37,349 nucleotides of DNA from an uncultured Saprospiraceae bacterium (GTDB lineage Bacteria > Bacteroidota > Bacteroidia > Chitinophagales > Saprospiraceae), in NCBI GenBank assembly GCA_937944245.1, contig CALDYY010000046.1:1-37349 (forward strand), given 5' to 3'. A program made the position numbers and the translations under genes. Positions 10,917 to 17,591 of the stretch are shown piece after piece; position 1 is the stretch's first letter, and every line of letters starts with the position of its first letter. The notes under the pieces were generated by a model. That model did not search any database. It worked only from the letters and a program-made list of their open reading frames with translations, and had not been told where the DNA came from.

Positions 10917-12005
10917 TTACGCTTGCGGTACATATACATAGATGTCCACACGTCTATTTTGCTTACGTCCTGCTTCCGTTTGGTTGGAAGCAGTTGGGTA
11001 CTTTCCGCCATAGCCGCCATATTTTATTCTGTCTGCCTCAATACCTCGCTTTTTTAAATAGTCCGCTACTGCTTTTGCTCTTTGCTCTGAAATAGCTTTG
11101 TTGGTACTAGGATTTCCAGAGCTGTCCGTATGTCCACTAACAGATATGCTATGTTTTGGATTGTCTTTCAAGAATCGGTATAATTTATCTAACTCTTCCG
11201 TAGAATTATCCGAAAAACTGCTACTACCAGAATTAAATTCTACGCCTTTCAAAGAAACGATTTGACCTTGTGTCAAATTCCTTTTAGTCACTATGTCAAA
11301 ATCCTTTTCAGAAACAGTAACAACTTTGTTTTCAATTTTTTCCAAGCAAAATTCATGTTTGTTCGTGTACCTTCCTGTGGCAGCAGTAATACCCCAGTAA
11401 ATTTTGCTATCTCCCATAAAAATATCTTTCACCACATCGCCCTTGTAAGAAAGTTTCATTTTGCCATCTATATATACCTCTATTTGTTTAGAGGAGGGTG
11501 ACCAAATAATTTTCAATAAATGAAATCGGCAATCTTCTATATTTGGAATAGCCACAGGACCTGCCAAACTAGAGGCATGATGCAAATATCCATTTGCCAT
11601 AATGGCGATGTGATCTGACTCAAGGTCATCTAAATGTGTATTGTAGTAAGTATCTATTTCTATCCCAAGTGAATGAGGCAACCCTCTGAATCCCATGCCC
11701 TCACCTGTGTAGCCCGTTCTTGCCATGTAAGGTACAAAAGCAAGCACAATACCATCTGCCCCCCAGCGATCATTACAACCCATCATTATTTTGAGTTCCA
11801 TTTCAAAAGGCAGGTTAAAATCCAATGCCTGTTTGTGCCAAATAGAACCTGAAACCCATTGCTCATCCGGCACGAGTTGAAAACAGCTTTCTCCTATCTT
11901 AGAAGCAGCTCCTGATATTCGGAAATCTTCTGATTTAAAGCCACTTTGAGCTACACTTACTAAAAATAATAACGCAGCAATGAATGTGAGTATAATTTTT
12001 TGCAT
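10917..12005 (-). CDS. L-type lectin-like domain fused to an OmpA peptidoglycan-binding domain
   Basis: The 362-residue protein has a signal peptide (about 1-19). A legume/L-type lectin-like sandwich covers about residues 24-225, with WGADGIVLAFV at 81-91, HSLGIEIDTYYN at 111-122, IEVYIDG at 175-181 and KIYWGITAATGR at 201-212. An OmpA C-terminal domain follows at about 245-360, with GHTDSSG at 291-297 and NRRVDIYV at 350-357, the residues that normally contact diaminopimelate. It would sit in the periplasm or on the inner face of the outer membrane, held to peptidoglycan, with a sugar-binding head. The acidic and aromatic residues suggest a calcium/sugar site but the ligand is unknown. It faces the murein transglycosylase gene tail to tail. 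Single gene with its own start; no clear promoter seen. Confidence 0.85.
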   Translation of the reverse strand: MQKIILTFIAALLFLVSVAQSGFKSEDFRISGAASKIGESCFQLVPDEQWVSGSIWHKQALDFNLPFEMELKIMMGCNDRWGADGIVLAFVPYMARTGYTGEGMGFRGLPHSLGIEIDTYYNTHLDDLESDHIAIMANGYLHHASSLAGPVAIPNIEDCRFHLLKIIWSPSSKQIEVYIDGKMKLSYKGDVVKDIFMGDSKIYWGITAATGRYTNKHEFCLEKIENKVVTVSEKDFDIVTKRNLTQGQIVSLKGVEFNSGSSSFSDNSTEELDKLYRFLKDNPKHSISVSGHTDSSGNPSTNKAISEQRAKAVADYLKKRGIEADRIKYGGYGGKYPTASNQTEAGRKQNRRVDIYVYVPQA

Positions 12006-12127
12006 AATAGGCTGTTTAAATGGAAGAAATAAATGCCATGATATTATCCTATCTTATTAAAAAGGTAAACACTAAAATAGGTTTTATTTTATGTCCATTT
12101 TAAACGCAAAAATTACACTACTGTGTA

Positions 12128-12331
12128 CTAAAGTTTTACCGAAATTACATTTTCCTTAATGGGAGAATTAAGTTTTTTATGTTTTTCATTGGCTGTTTGC
12201 TCTACATCAGTGGTAGTCGTGGCAAAGTAACTCCTGATGGTTTGTTCGCTCACCTTTAAAGTTTTAGCAATTCTAGAGATGCTATTTTTGGAGATAGGGT
12301 TGCCTCCTTTTTGCTGATATTCGGATTTCAT
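12128..12331 (-). CDS. Small putative helix-turn-helix protein
   Basis: This 67-residue frame contains SISRIAKTLKVSEQTIRSYF, which reads like a helix-turn-helix pair (IAKTLKVS as first helix and turn, EQTIRSYF as recognition helix). The remainder is hydrophilic, with a Lys/Thr-rich tail. ATG 12331 was chosen; the frame continues eleven codons further upstream but those residues are hydrophobic and unlike the rest. A TAnnTTTG-type -7 element on the minus strand (12354-12361, CAAAAATA on plus) lies 22 bases upstream of the ATG and supports expression. No family is recognised, and a chance frame of this length is possible in A+T-rich DNA. If real, it may be a small regulator; no target is suggested by the neighbours. 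Confidence 0.5.
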   Translation of the reverse strand: MKSEYQQKGGNPISKNSISRIAKTLKVSEQTIRSYFATTTTDVEQTANEKHKKLNSPIKENVISVKL

Positions 12332-12533
12332 ATGATAAAAAATTAGATGAATACAAAAATACATTAATCTAATTTTGAAGATACGTTCTTTTTATCGGAC
12401 AAACAAGTGTTTTAGTAAAAAATTCAAAATATTATTCCAAAATAAAAGATAGAGTAAAAAATATACACTATTAATTTATGTGGCGCTAGAAAAACTATTG
12501 TTTTAGTTTAATTTTGTAAGCAAAATAATGATG

Positions 12534-12650
12534 ATGACAAAAATATACCGTCAGAAAAAAAAATACCGCAATTATCTGAAGTTCATACTCCTAATTGCGG
12601 TAATCTTTTTTGTCGCCGCTTGCAGAGCTACAAAGTGCGGGTGTCCTTAG
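12534..12650 (+). CDS. Tiny putative lipoprotein with a C-terminal KCGCP motif
   Basis: A 38-residue frame reads Met-Thr-Lys, a basic stretch, then a hydrophobic run FILLIAVIFFVAAC that ends in a lipobox-like VAAC, and finally RATKCGCP before the stop. Basic N-terminus, hydrophobic core and Cys make it look like a complete type II signal peptide with only eight mature residues after the lipid-bearing Cys. Very short lipoproteins ending in KCxCP or GCP occur in Bacteroidota as far as I recall, which raises confidence. Two further ATG codons at 12528 and 12531 could also start it. The stop is 7 bases from the RNase G stop, tail to tail. The RNase G terminator hairpin lies inside the frame, so the apparent coding could be partly coincidental. 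Confidence 0.5.
   Translation: MTKIYRQKKKYRNYLKFILLIAVIFFVAACRATKCGCP
12555..12602 (-). terminator. Intrinsic terminator of RNase G, possibly bidirectional
   Basis: TACCGCAATTA (12564-12574) and TAATTGCGGTA (12592-12602) are a perfect 11-base inverted repeat with a 17-base loop. On the minus strand nine T follow (A run at 12555-12563), placing a textbook terminator about 55 bases past the rng stop. On the plus strand ATCTTTTTTG follows, so it could work both ways. Confidence 0.8.
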
Positions 12651-12657
12651 GGCTTAT

Positions 12658-14247
12658 TTAAAGTATTTCTAATGGCTCTACATCTATTTCTTCCTCCACA
12701 TTGATGCGAATTTCATCTTCATTTTCATCAAAAAATCGGTATTCCATTAACTGATAGTTGCTATTAGCTCTTATGCGTATCCATTTTTGATATTCGAAGT
12801 ACCAACGAATAGCCTTATTGATAAACCCTTTTTTCAAAAAGGCTTCCACATAGGGATGTACATGAAGCGAAACTTTAGAGCTAAGTCGAGACTGGATGAT
12901 GAAATTGAGGTCGCGCTCAATAATATCTACGAGTAAGATAGATGCACTAATTTTTCCGGAACCATTACAACTGGGACAAACTTCCGCAGTGCTGATTTTC
13001 ACTTCTGGGCGCACGCGCTGACGTGTAATTTGCATGAGTCCGAATTTGCTCAAAGGCAGTATGGTATGCTGAGCGCGGTCGTTTCTCATGTAATTTTTCA
13101 TCTCTCGTTGCAGCACTTTCCGATTTTCGGGATTGCGCATGTCAATAAAATCAATAATAATAATGCCTCCAATATCTCGAAGTCTTAATTGGCGAGCAAT
13201 TTCTTCTGCTGCTTCTAAGTTTACTGCCAATACGGCATCTTCTTGATTTTTGTTACTCATCTTATGCCCACTATTAACATCAATAACGTGCATGGCTTCA
13301 GTTGCCTCAATAACGATGTACGCACCACTACTCATTGTGGGCGTTCTATCAAAAGCAGATTTTATTTGCCTTGTAACACCATTGGCATCAAATATGGGTT
13401 TATTGGAACGATACAACTGCACAATATTGGCTTGACCTGGCACATTAGCCTCTAGATAGTCTTTTATTTTGTGGTACACGTCCTTGTCATTCACTACAAT
13501 ACGATTGAAGGAATCGGTAACTAAATCCCTTAGTAGGCTAGTAGTTTTATCTAATTCACTCAATAGCTTAGTGGGTGGTTTAGACTTACAAAGTTGGTTG
13601 TACATCTTTTCCCATTTATCCATGATGCGACTCAACTCCTCATGCAACTCAGCAGAGTTTTTTCCTTCCGCTGCGGTGCGTACAATCACCCCAAAATTTC
13701 TAGGTTTAATGCTTTCAATCACTTTCTTTAAGCGTTTTCGCTCTTCTGCATTCGCAATTTTCTTGGAAACTGCCACCACATCTGTAAATGGAGAAAGCAC
13801 CAAAAACCTACCAGGTATCGTAATTTCACAAGTCAATCTTGGTCCTTTTGTACCAATAGGCTCTTTCAAGATTTGTACCAAAATTGGCTGCTTTTTCCCT
13901 AGAACTTGATCTATACGACCTGTTTTTATAATTTCAGGCTCTATCTCAAAATGGTCTAAGCGATGCGTTTTTAACTTTTCGGAAATGGCATCACGAGTAA
14001 ACTTAGCCACTGATTGTAACTTAGGGCTTAAATCTGTGTAGTGCAAAAATGCATCTTTACTGTGTCCAATTTCAATAAAACAAGCGTTCAGAGCAGGCAT
14101 CAAGCGTTTGACTTGACCTAAGAAAATATCCCCTACCGCAAATTGAGAGTCGTTGAGTTGATTGTGCAACTCAACTAATTTTCCATCTTCTAGCAAAGCA
14201 ATGGCTACTTCACTAGAGGTGGAATTAATGATTAATTCTTTTTCCAC
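12658..14247 (-). CDS. rng: Ribonuclease G (RNase E/G family)
   Basis: The 529-residue product matches Bacteroidota RNase G in length and start (MEKELIINS). It is a single-strand-specific endoribonuclease used in rRNA maturation and mRNA decay. An S1 RNA-binding domain covers about residues 38-115. The catalytic metal-binding aspartates are D323 in HVIDVNSGH and D366 in IIIDFIDM; their spacing of 43 equals that of E. coli RNase E D303/D346. The zinc-link motif CPSCNG places C424 and C427. The start is GTG at 14247, because a stop (TAG) lies in frame two codons upstream and the conserved N-terminus begins here. It follows HU, TPR and the COX24-type gene on the same strand, but a 700-base gap makes separate transcription likely. 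A strong terminator follows. Confidence 0.96.
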   Translation of the reverse strand: MEKELIINSTSSEVAIALLEDGKLVELHNQLNDSQFAVGDIFLGQVKRLMPALNACFIEIGHSKDAFLHYTDLSPKLQSVAKFTRDAISEKLKTHRLDHFEIEPEIIKTGRIDQVLGKKQPILVQILKEPIGTKGPRLTCEITIPGRFLVLSPFTDVVAVSKKIANAEERKRLKKVIESIKPRNFGVIVRTAAEGKNSAELHEELSRIMDKWEKMYNQLCKSKPPTKLLSELDKTTSLLRDLVTDSFNRIVVNDKDVYHKIKDYLEANVPGQANIVQLYRSNKPIFDANGVTRQIKSAFDRTPTMSSGAYIVIEATEAMHVIDVNSGHKMSNKNQEDAVLAVNLEAAEEIARQLRLRDIGGIIIIDFIDMRNPENRKVLQREMKNYMRNDRAQHTILPLSKFGLMQITRQRVRPEVKISTAEVCPSCNGSGKISASILLVDIIERDLNFIIQSRLSSKVSLHVHPYVEAFLKKGFINKAIRWYFEYQKWIRIRANSNYQLMEYRFFDENEDEIRINVEEEIDVEPLEIL

Positions 14248-14947
14248 AATCTAATATTTTAGATCAGGATATGCCTATAATAGCCTTTAATGAGGAATAA
14301 AGTAGAAGTGTATATAGGTGTATGAACATATATATATGTGAGAATGTATTCAATTAATCCCAAGAAGACACAAAAGGGCTTTAATTATTGTTGTTTGCAA
14401 TTTCTTTGTTTAACTTTTTGCTAATTACAATATCTTTGAGATTAGAGTAATTACTACAAAGTTTTTTCCTTTTCTTCTTTGACACATCTTGTATTGGAAC
14501 ACTCTCTTTTTATTGACTTTTCAATTTACATCCTTGTTTTACATTGTTCTAGGTTACTTTAGTCTTTCGCTCTTTTGTTACTGCACATTTTCTATAGAGC
14601 ACACTTTCTTGCTAGGCTTTTTACGATTCAAAGTTTTGTTTTTGAGCGAGTAAAATTATTTCTTCTAGCTTACCACTACTTTAATCTACTGAAGGATAAC
14701 TACTTACAATCCTGATATTATGTTAAAATTAATACACGAAACAAAGTTTATGAGTATCAAATAAAAATTTTATTCAAAATTCATGCTAAGATAATAACTT
14801 TATTGACTCGTGTCATAAAAATTTAATAATCAGTATTAAAGTTTTTTGCACTTGCTTATAAAAAAAGAAGGACCCACTGTATGAATAAAGAATATAAGGG
14901 GAAGAAGGAACTCTATATTCAATACATAGCTCCTTCTCCTAGAGAGA
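14248..14947. other. Long intergenic region upstream of RNase G
   Basis: About 700 bases with no convincing gene. It holds a self-complementary 14-mer ACATATATATATGT at 14326-14339, about 80 bases upstream of the rng start. A pyrimidine-rich stretch at about 14460-14640 on the plus strand becomes purine-rich in the rng-sense transcript. The rng promoter should lie here, but no TAnnTTTG match stood out. Confidence 0.5.
14903..14937 (-). terminator. Weak terminator-like hairpin after the COX24-type gene
   Basis: AGAAGGA (14903-14909) pairs with TCCTTCT (14931-14937), and CTAT/ATAG add an inner helix. It lies 11 bases past the stop of the 30-residue gene on the minus strand. The T tract after it is poor, so termination is uncertain. 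Confidence 0.35.
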
Positions 14948-15040
14948 TTATTTCTTCTTTTTATGTCTATTCTTTCTTAATCTTTTCTTTCTCTTGTGTG
15001 TCGAAATCTTATGGCGCTTACGCTTTTTTCCACATGGCAT
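14948..15040 (-). CDS. 30-residue AURKAIP1/COX24-domain (mS38-like) ribosome-associated protein
   Basis: The frame encodes 30 residues, beginning MPCGKKRKRHKISTHKRKKR and ending in a Lys/Arg-rich tail. It is extremely basic and matches my recollection of the small Bacteroidota proteins annotated as AURKAIP1/COX24 domain-containing, related to the mitochondrial small-subunit protein mS38 and to mycobacterial bS22. Such proteins bind rRNA in the 30S subunit, so a structural ribosomal role is likely. It begins 30 bases after the TPR gene stop on the same strand, placing it in an HU-TPR-COX24 transcript. The gene is too short for most gene finders. The composition and the conserved GKKRKRHK pattern make a chance frame unlikely. 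Confidence 0.88.
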   Translation of the reverse strand: MPCGKKRKRHKISTHKRKKRLRKNRHKKKK

Positions 15041-15070
15041 AATTTTACTATCTTTTAAAATTTAAAAAAA

Positions 15071-15862
15071 TTATTTCTCTATCAATGATTTACAACGATT
15101 TATGTAAGGCTGAGCTTCCTGAGGACGACTCAACTGTTCATACACTTGTGCTAAAAGACAATTTGCATCCACGTTGCTAGGCTCAATCGCTAGAATACTG
15201 GATAAACGTTCTACTGCTTTTTCATACTGCCCCGTTCTTATTCCTTGTCGCGCCAAAGTTAGCAATACAAGTACATCTTGTGGATGTTTTTTGTTCAGAT
15301 CTAATAAAATTTGAACACCTTGCATTGGGTTTTGCTTGGGCGGATTTTCTAAATATACCAACGACAAATTCACTTGATGTTGCAAATTCGTTGGGTTTAT
15401 GGAAGTTGCATTTTCAAAAGCATCTGCTGCTCTGTTGGTACAAAACTGTTTTGTCTTGTCGTCGCTTACCTTCTGTACGCAGATAGCATAGCTTGTACCC
15501 GCAATAGACCATGCTCCTTCTGTATCTTCCAACTCTGCTACCTGCTGAGCAAAGTACCCTGCTAAAGCATATTTTCCTAAGCGATACCATCCACCAGATA
15601 ATTCTTTCAAAGCCTTACTTTTCAAAGAATCAACATCTGCCAAAGCTAACTGCTGCTCAAGCACGAGAATGGTGTTTGCTTCCTCTACTTTCAATGTTTT
15701 TTTTGCTTCCGCAAGTAAAATATTTATGTCAGTAGATTCTATAGCAAGTATCCTTGTTTTTTCTGCTTCTTTTATAGTGCTAGGCTTTCTATCAAAACCT
15801 AAGTATAAAATCACAAAAAATACAGCAGCGACAGCGACAGTACCTAATTGTAATTTAGTCAT
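15071..15862 (-). CDS. Membrane-anchored TPR-repeat protein
   Basis: The 263-residue protein has one N-terminal membrane segment (about residues 5-22, no cleavage site evident) and a soluble part containing tetratricopeptide-like repeats. The clearest repeats are around 85-125 (GGWYRLGKYALAGYFAQQV), 150-175 (AFENATSINPTNLQHQVNLS) and 210-255 (GQYEKAVERLSSILAIEPSN, then LLAQVYEQLSRPQEA). TPR arrays serve as protein-protein scaffolds; no enzymatic motif is present. It lies 21 bases after the HU gene and 30 bases before the COX24-type gene on the same strand, the usual Bacteroidota order between HU and RNase G. The partner is unknown. Confidence 0.85.
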   Translation of the reverse strand: MTKLQLGTVAVAAVFFVILYLGFDRKPSTIKEAEKTRILAIESTDINILLAEAKKTLKVEEANTILVLEQQLALADVDSLKSKALKELSGGWYRLGKYALAGYFAQQVAELEDTEGAWSIAGTSYAICVQKVSDDKTKQFCTNRAADAFENATSINPTNLQHQVNLSLVYLENPPKQNPMQGVQILLDLNKKHPQDVLVLLTLARQGIRTGQYEKAVERLSSILAIEPSNVDANCLLAQVYEQLSRPQEAQPYINRCKSLIEK

Positions 15863-15883
15863 ATTTGACTATTATTTATTGTT

Positions 15884-16198
15884 CTAATCCTCATCGGTTA
15901 CGTCTTCAGGCATGGAGTGTACTTTGTCTTTTACCTGCTCTACAAACACTTTTGCAGGCTTAAAAGATGGGATAAAATGCTCTGGTATCTCAATTGCTTC
16001 ATTTTTCTTAATGTGACGACCTATTTTTTTAGCTCTTTTCTTGATGACAAAACTGCCAAAACCCCTAATATAGACATTCTCACCATCAGATAATGAATCC
16101 TTAACTTCTTTAAAAAATGCCTCCAACGCGACAAGTACATCTACTTTTGGTACTCCTGTTTTTTCAGAGATAGCTGAAACCAAATCGGCTTTCCTCAT
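15884..16198 (-). CDS. HU/IHF-family DNA-binding protein
   Basis: The 104-residue protein is a histone-like DNA-bending protein. Its N-terminus MRKADLVSAISEKTGVPK and the signature region VYIRGFGSFVIKKRAKKIGRH are typical of HU/IHF, with the beta-arm residues and the following NEAIEIPEHFIPSFKPAK in the normal places. The C-terminus carries a short acidic tail (EDVTDED). The start is ATG 16198, the only in-frame ATG in front of the HU fold; the open frame extends upstream to a TTG at 16285 but those 29 residues are not HU-like. It is the first gene of the HU-TPR-COX24 cluster. Non-specific DNA binding and nucleoid organisation are the expected roles. Confidence 0.95.
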   Translation of the reverse strand: MRKADLVSAISEKTGVPKVDVLVALEAFFKEVKDSLSDGENVYIRGFGSFVIKKRAKKIGRHIKKNEAIEIPEHFIPSFKPAKVFVEQVKDKVHSMPEDVTDED

Positions 16199-16453
16199 GC
16201 TAGTTACTGGTTTATAATTAGTTACAAATGAATTTAATCGTTTTTCAAAAGTGTGGCAAATTTCGCAAAAATCTTCATGTTTCAAAATCTAATGTGCATT
16301 TTATTTCTATTTTTTTATTAATATTCAATGGGTTATGCAAAAATGTTAGTTTAAGTGCAAATAATTAGGGAATTTCTACAAAAAAAAGTAAAAACGAGTT
16401 ACCACAACTTTACGACAAACGGCTCAATCAAACTGACCATTTACTCAGTGCAA
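16199..16453. other. Upstream region of HU, with an inverted-repeat arm
   Basis: No gene was found here. The HU promoter should be in this stretch. GGCTCAAT at 16421-16428 has an exact inverted copy, ATTGAGCC, at 16484-16491; the pair flanks the plus-strand -7 box described next. Confidence 0.4.
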
Positions 16454-16461
16454 TAACTTTG
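16454..16461 (+). promoter_or_regulatory. Candidate -7 element for an unannotated plus-strand RNA
   Basis: TAACTTTG matches TAnnTTTG exactly. No good TTTG was found 19 bases upstream, so only half the promoter is recognisable. It is the one -7 match noticed between the HU gene and the orphan terminator at 16775. Confidence 0.35.
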
Positions 16462-16467
16462 CTTCAA

Positions 16468-16817
16468 TAATATTCATACATTTATTGAGCCAAATGAAAA
16501 CACCTTTTCTTTTAAGGTGCTCATTAGTAAAAGGTTTTTTAGTGGTAGTTTAGGTTAATTAAGTTTTATATGCTACTTATTGACCATTTTGCCCAAACAC
16601 TGATGCGTTTTGAAAGTTCTTTTTATCAGACATTAATGCTTGATGTTATCATACTGCTGAGTGGTATGGCAACTCAATGATGCGTTTTTCAAAAGTTTGA
16701 TACAACTAAGGGCTATTCAGAAACCGATTGCCACTATTTATGCTAGGACACACCTTAAGTCCGTTATTGCTTTTGGCAGGAAATTATCTCAAAAGACATT
16801 TCCTGCCATTTTTTTTT
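16468..16817 (+). ncRNA. Putative intergenic RNA of about 350 bases ending in a strong terminator
   Basis: A textbook plus-strand terminator ends this interval, yet the flanking genes for about 4 kb upstream are nearly all on the minus strand, so some plus-strand transcript must begin in the gap. A -7 box at 16454-16461 would start it near 16468. Inside are a hairpin CACCTT/AAGGTG (16501-16519), two copies of TGATGCGTTTT (16601-16611 and 16678-16688), and a possible long-range helix TGGCAA/TTGCCA (about 16667 and 16727). A 19-codon frame at 16494-16553 (MKTPFLLRCSLVKGFLVVV) could be a leader peptide. It lacks tmRNA and RNase P hallmarks. A 6S-type RNA, an antisense RNA or a leader for the downstream gene are all possible. 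Start and identity are guesses; the terminator is solid. Confidence 0.4.
16775..16817 (+). terminator. Strong intrinsic terminator without an upstream plus-strand gene
   Basis: GGCAGGAAA (16775-16783) and TTTCCTGCC (16799-16807) are a perfect nine-base inverted repeat with a 15-base loop, followed by A and nine T (16809-16817). On the minus strand no T run follows, so it is directional. Confidence 0.82.
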
Positions 16818-16945
16818 GCTACCAATCAAGCATTTCACTGTTTGCATATCTTCCAACTAACAAGAGCCGACTCAATTAACTGATATTTAATTACATTTTA
16901 ATTTATAACTAAATCTGGCTTAATGATTAGTTAATCACACGCCCC

Positions 16946-16953
16946 TACCTTTG
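16946..16953 (+). promoter_or_regulatory. Candidate -7 element for the frameshifted gene
   Basis: TACCTTTG matches TAnnTTTG, and no convincing -33 box was found. Transcription would begin near 16960. The leader would contain a small hairpin, GTGTC/GACAC with an AAAA loop (17013-17026), 20 bases before the ATG at 17046. Confidence 0.4.
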
Positions 16954-17045
16954 ATATCAAGAGGAAGAAAGATAACGAAATCTTAACCTCCGTACATTTA
17001 TTTTTTTAACTCGTGTCAAAAGACACTTCTAAAACCAATAGAATC

Positions 17046-17518
17046 ATGCCTATGATGGAATTTGCATTAAGCCCAAGCAGCCCCTTTCAATCAATGCTAA
17101 TATTGATATTGTTGAAGGCAACTCTACATCTGGCTACTCTGGCGTAGCAGTAGGTAACACACCAACGCCTGGATTGTCTAACCAGATCATCCAAAGCGAC
17201 CAACCATTTTCAATCAATGTTAAATGGACAGAAAATGGTATTTTTGTTCTTTTTCTAGCTGGTGGTACTTGGAAAGTTGACGTTTTGTTTGAGCAAATGG
17301 GGGAGGCAGAAGTTAACTTCAACCCATCAGTAACTGTCATGAGTATTGGCAAGCCTGGAAACAACTACTCAGCCACGGTTAATGTTCCTGCTTCCACACT
17401 TAAGCCAGGTATTTACAGAATTATCTTCAGAATGCAGTGGCGCTTTGCCGCAGGAAAACCTAGACCAATTGTAATGTTCAAAGATTTAGGACTTACACAA
17501 ATTTATCAAGAGTTATAA
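17046..17518 (+). CDS. Unknown beta-rich protein, interrupted by an apparent one-base frameshift
   Basis: ATG 17046 starts a frame (MPMMEFALSPSSPF) that continues sensibly only if one base is added within CCCCTTT at 17081-17087. It then joins a frame open from 17042 to 17518 that reads SINANIDIVEG..., SGYSGVAVGNTPTPG, PFSINVKWTENG, VPASTLKPGIYRIIF and ends GLTQIYQEL. The corrected product would be about 157 residues, without signal peptide or membrane segment, rich in alternating hydrophobic residues as in a beta sandwich. I do not recognise the family. Without correction the only starts are TTG 17174 (114 residues) or a 33-codon stub. The break could be a sequencing error in a homopolymer, a real inactivating mutation or a regulated shift. 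A strong terminator and then the BTAD gene follow. Confidence 0.6.
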
Positions 17519-17533
17519 TTGGTTTCATTCAAA

Positions 17534-17575
17534 AAAAGAAGGGGTTGCCTTTGGCTAACTCCTTCTTTTCTATTT
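17534..17575 (+). terminator. Strong intrinsic terminator between the unknown gene and the BTAD gene
   Basis: The arms 17534-17546 and 17557-17569 pair over 13 bases with a single G-U, the loop contains a further GCC/GGC pairing, and TTTTCTATTT follows. It ends about 16 bases before the ATG of the BTAD gene, so it may limit rather than abolish readthrough. Confidence 0.8.
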
Positions 17576-17591
17576 ATTTATAATCATCAAT

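Noticed and set aside
13469-13909. 146-codon open frame on the plus strand inside RNase G
   Set aside because: It lies wholly opposite conserved RNase G coding sequence, and its product is low in domain-like features; an antisense shadow.
16199-16285. 29-residue N-terminal extension of HU
   Set aside because: Begins at TTG, is not HU-like, and ATG 16198 gives the normal HU length.
16468-16817. tmRNA or RNase P RNA
   Set aside because: No T-loop-like sequence, no terminal CCA, and none of the conserved RNase P core sequences were found.
16661-16879. 72-codon open frame in the HU upstream gap
   Set aside because: It runs straight through the strong terminator hairpin and T run at 16775-16817, and its product looks random.
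17080-17090. Programmed -1 frameshift signal
   Set aside because: CCCTTTC is present, but its codon phase does not fit the X-XXY-YYZ rule for the upstream frame; a missing base is simpler.
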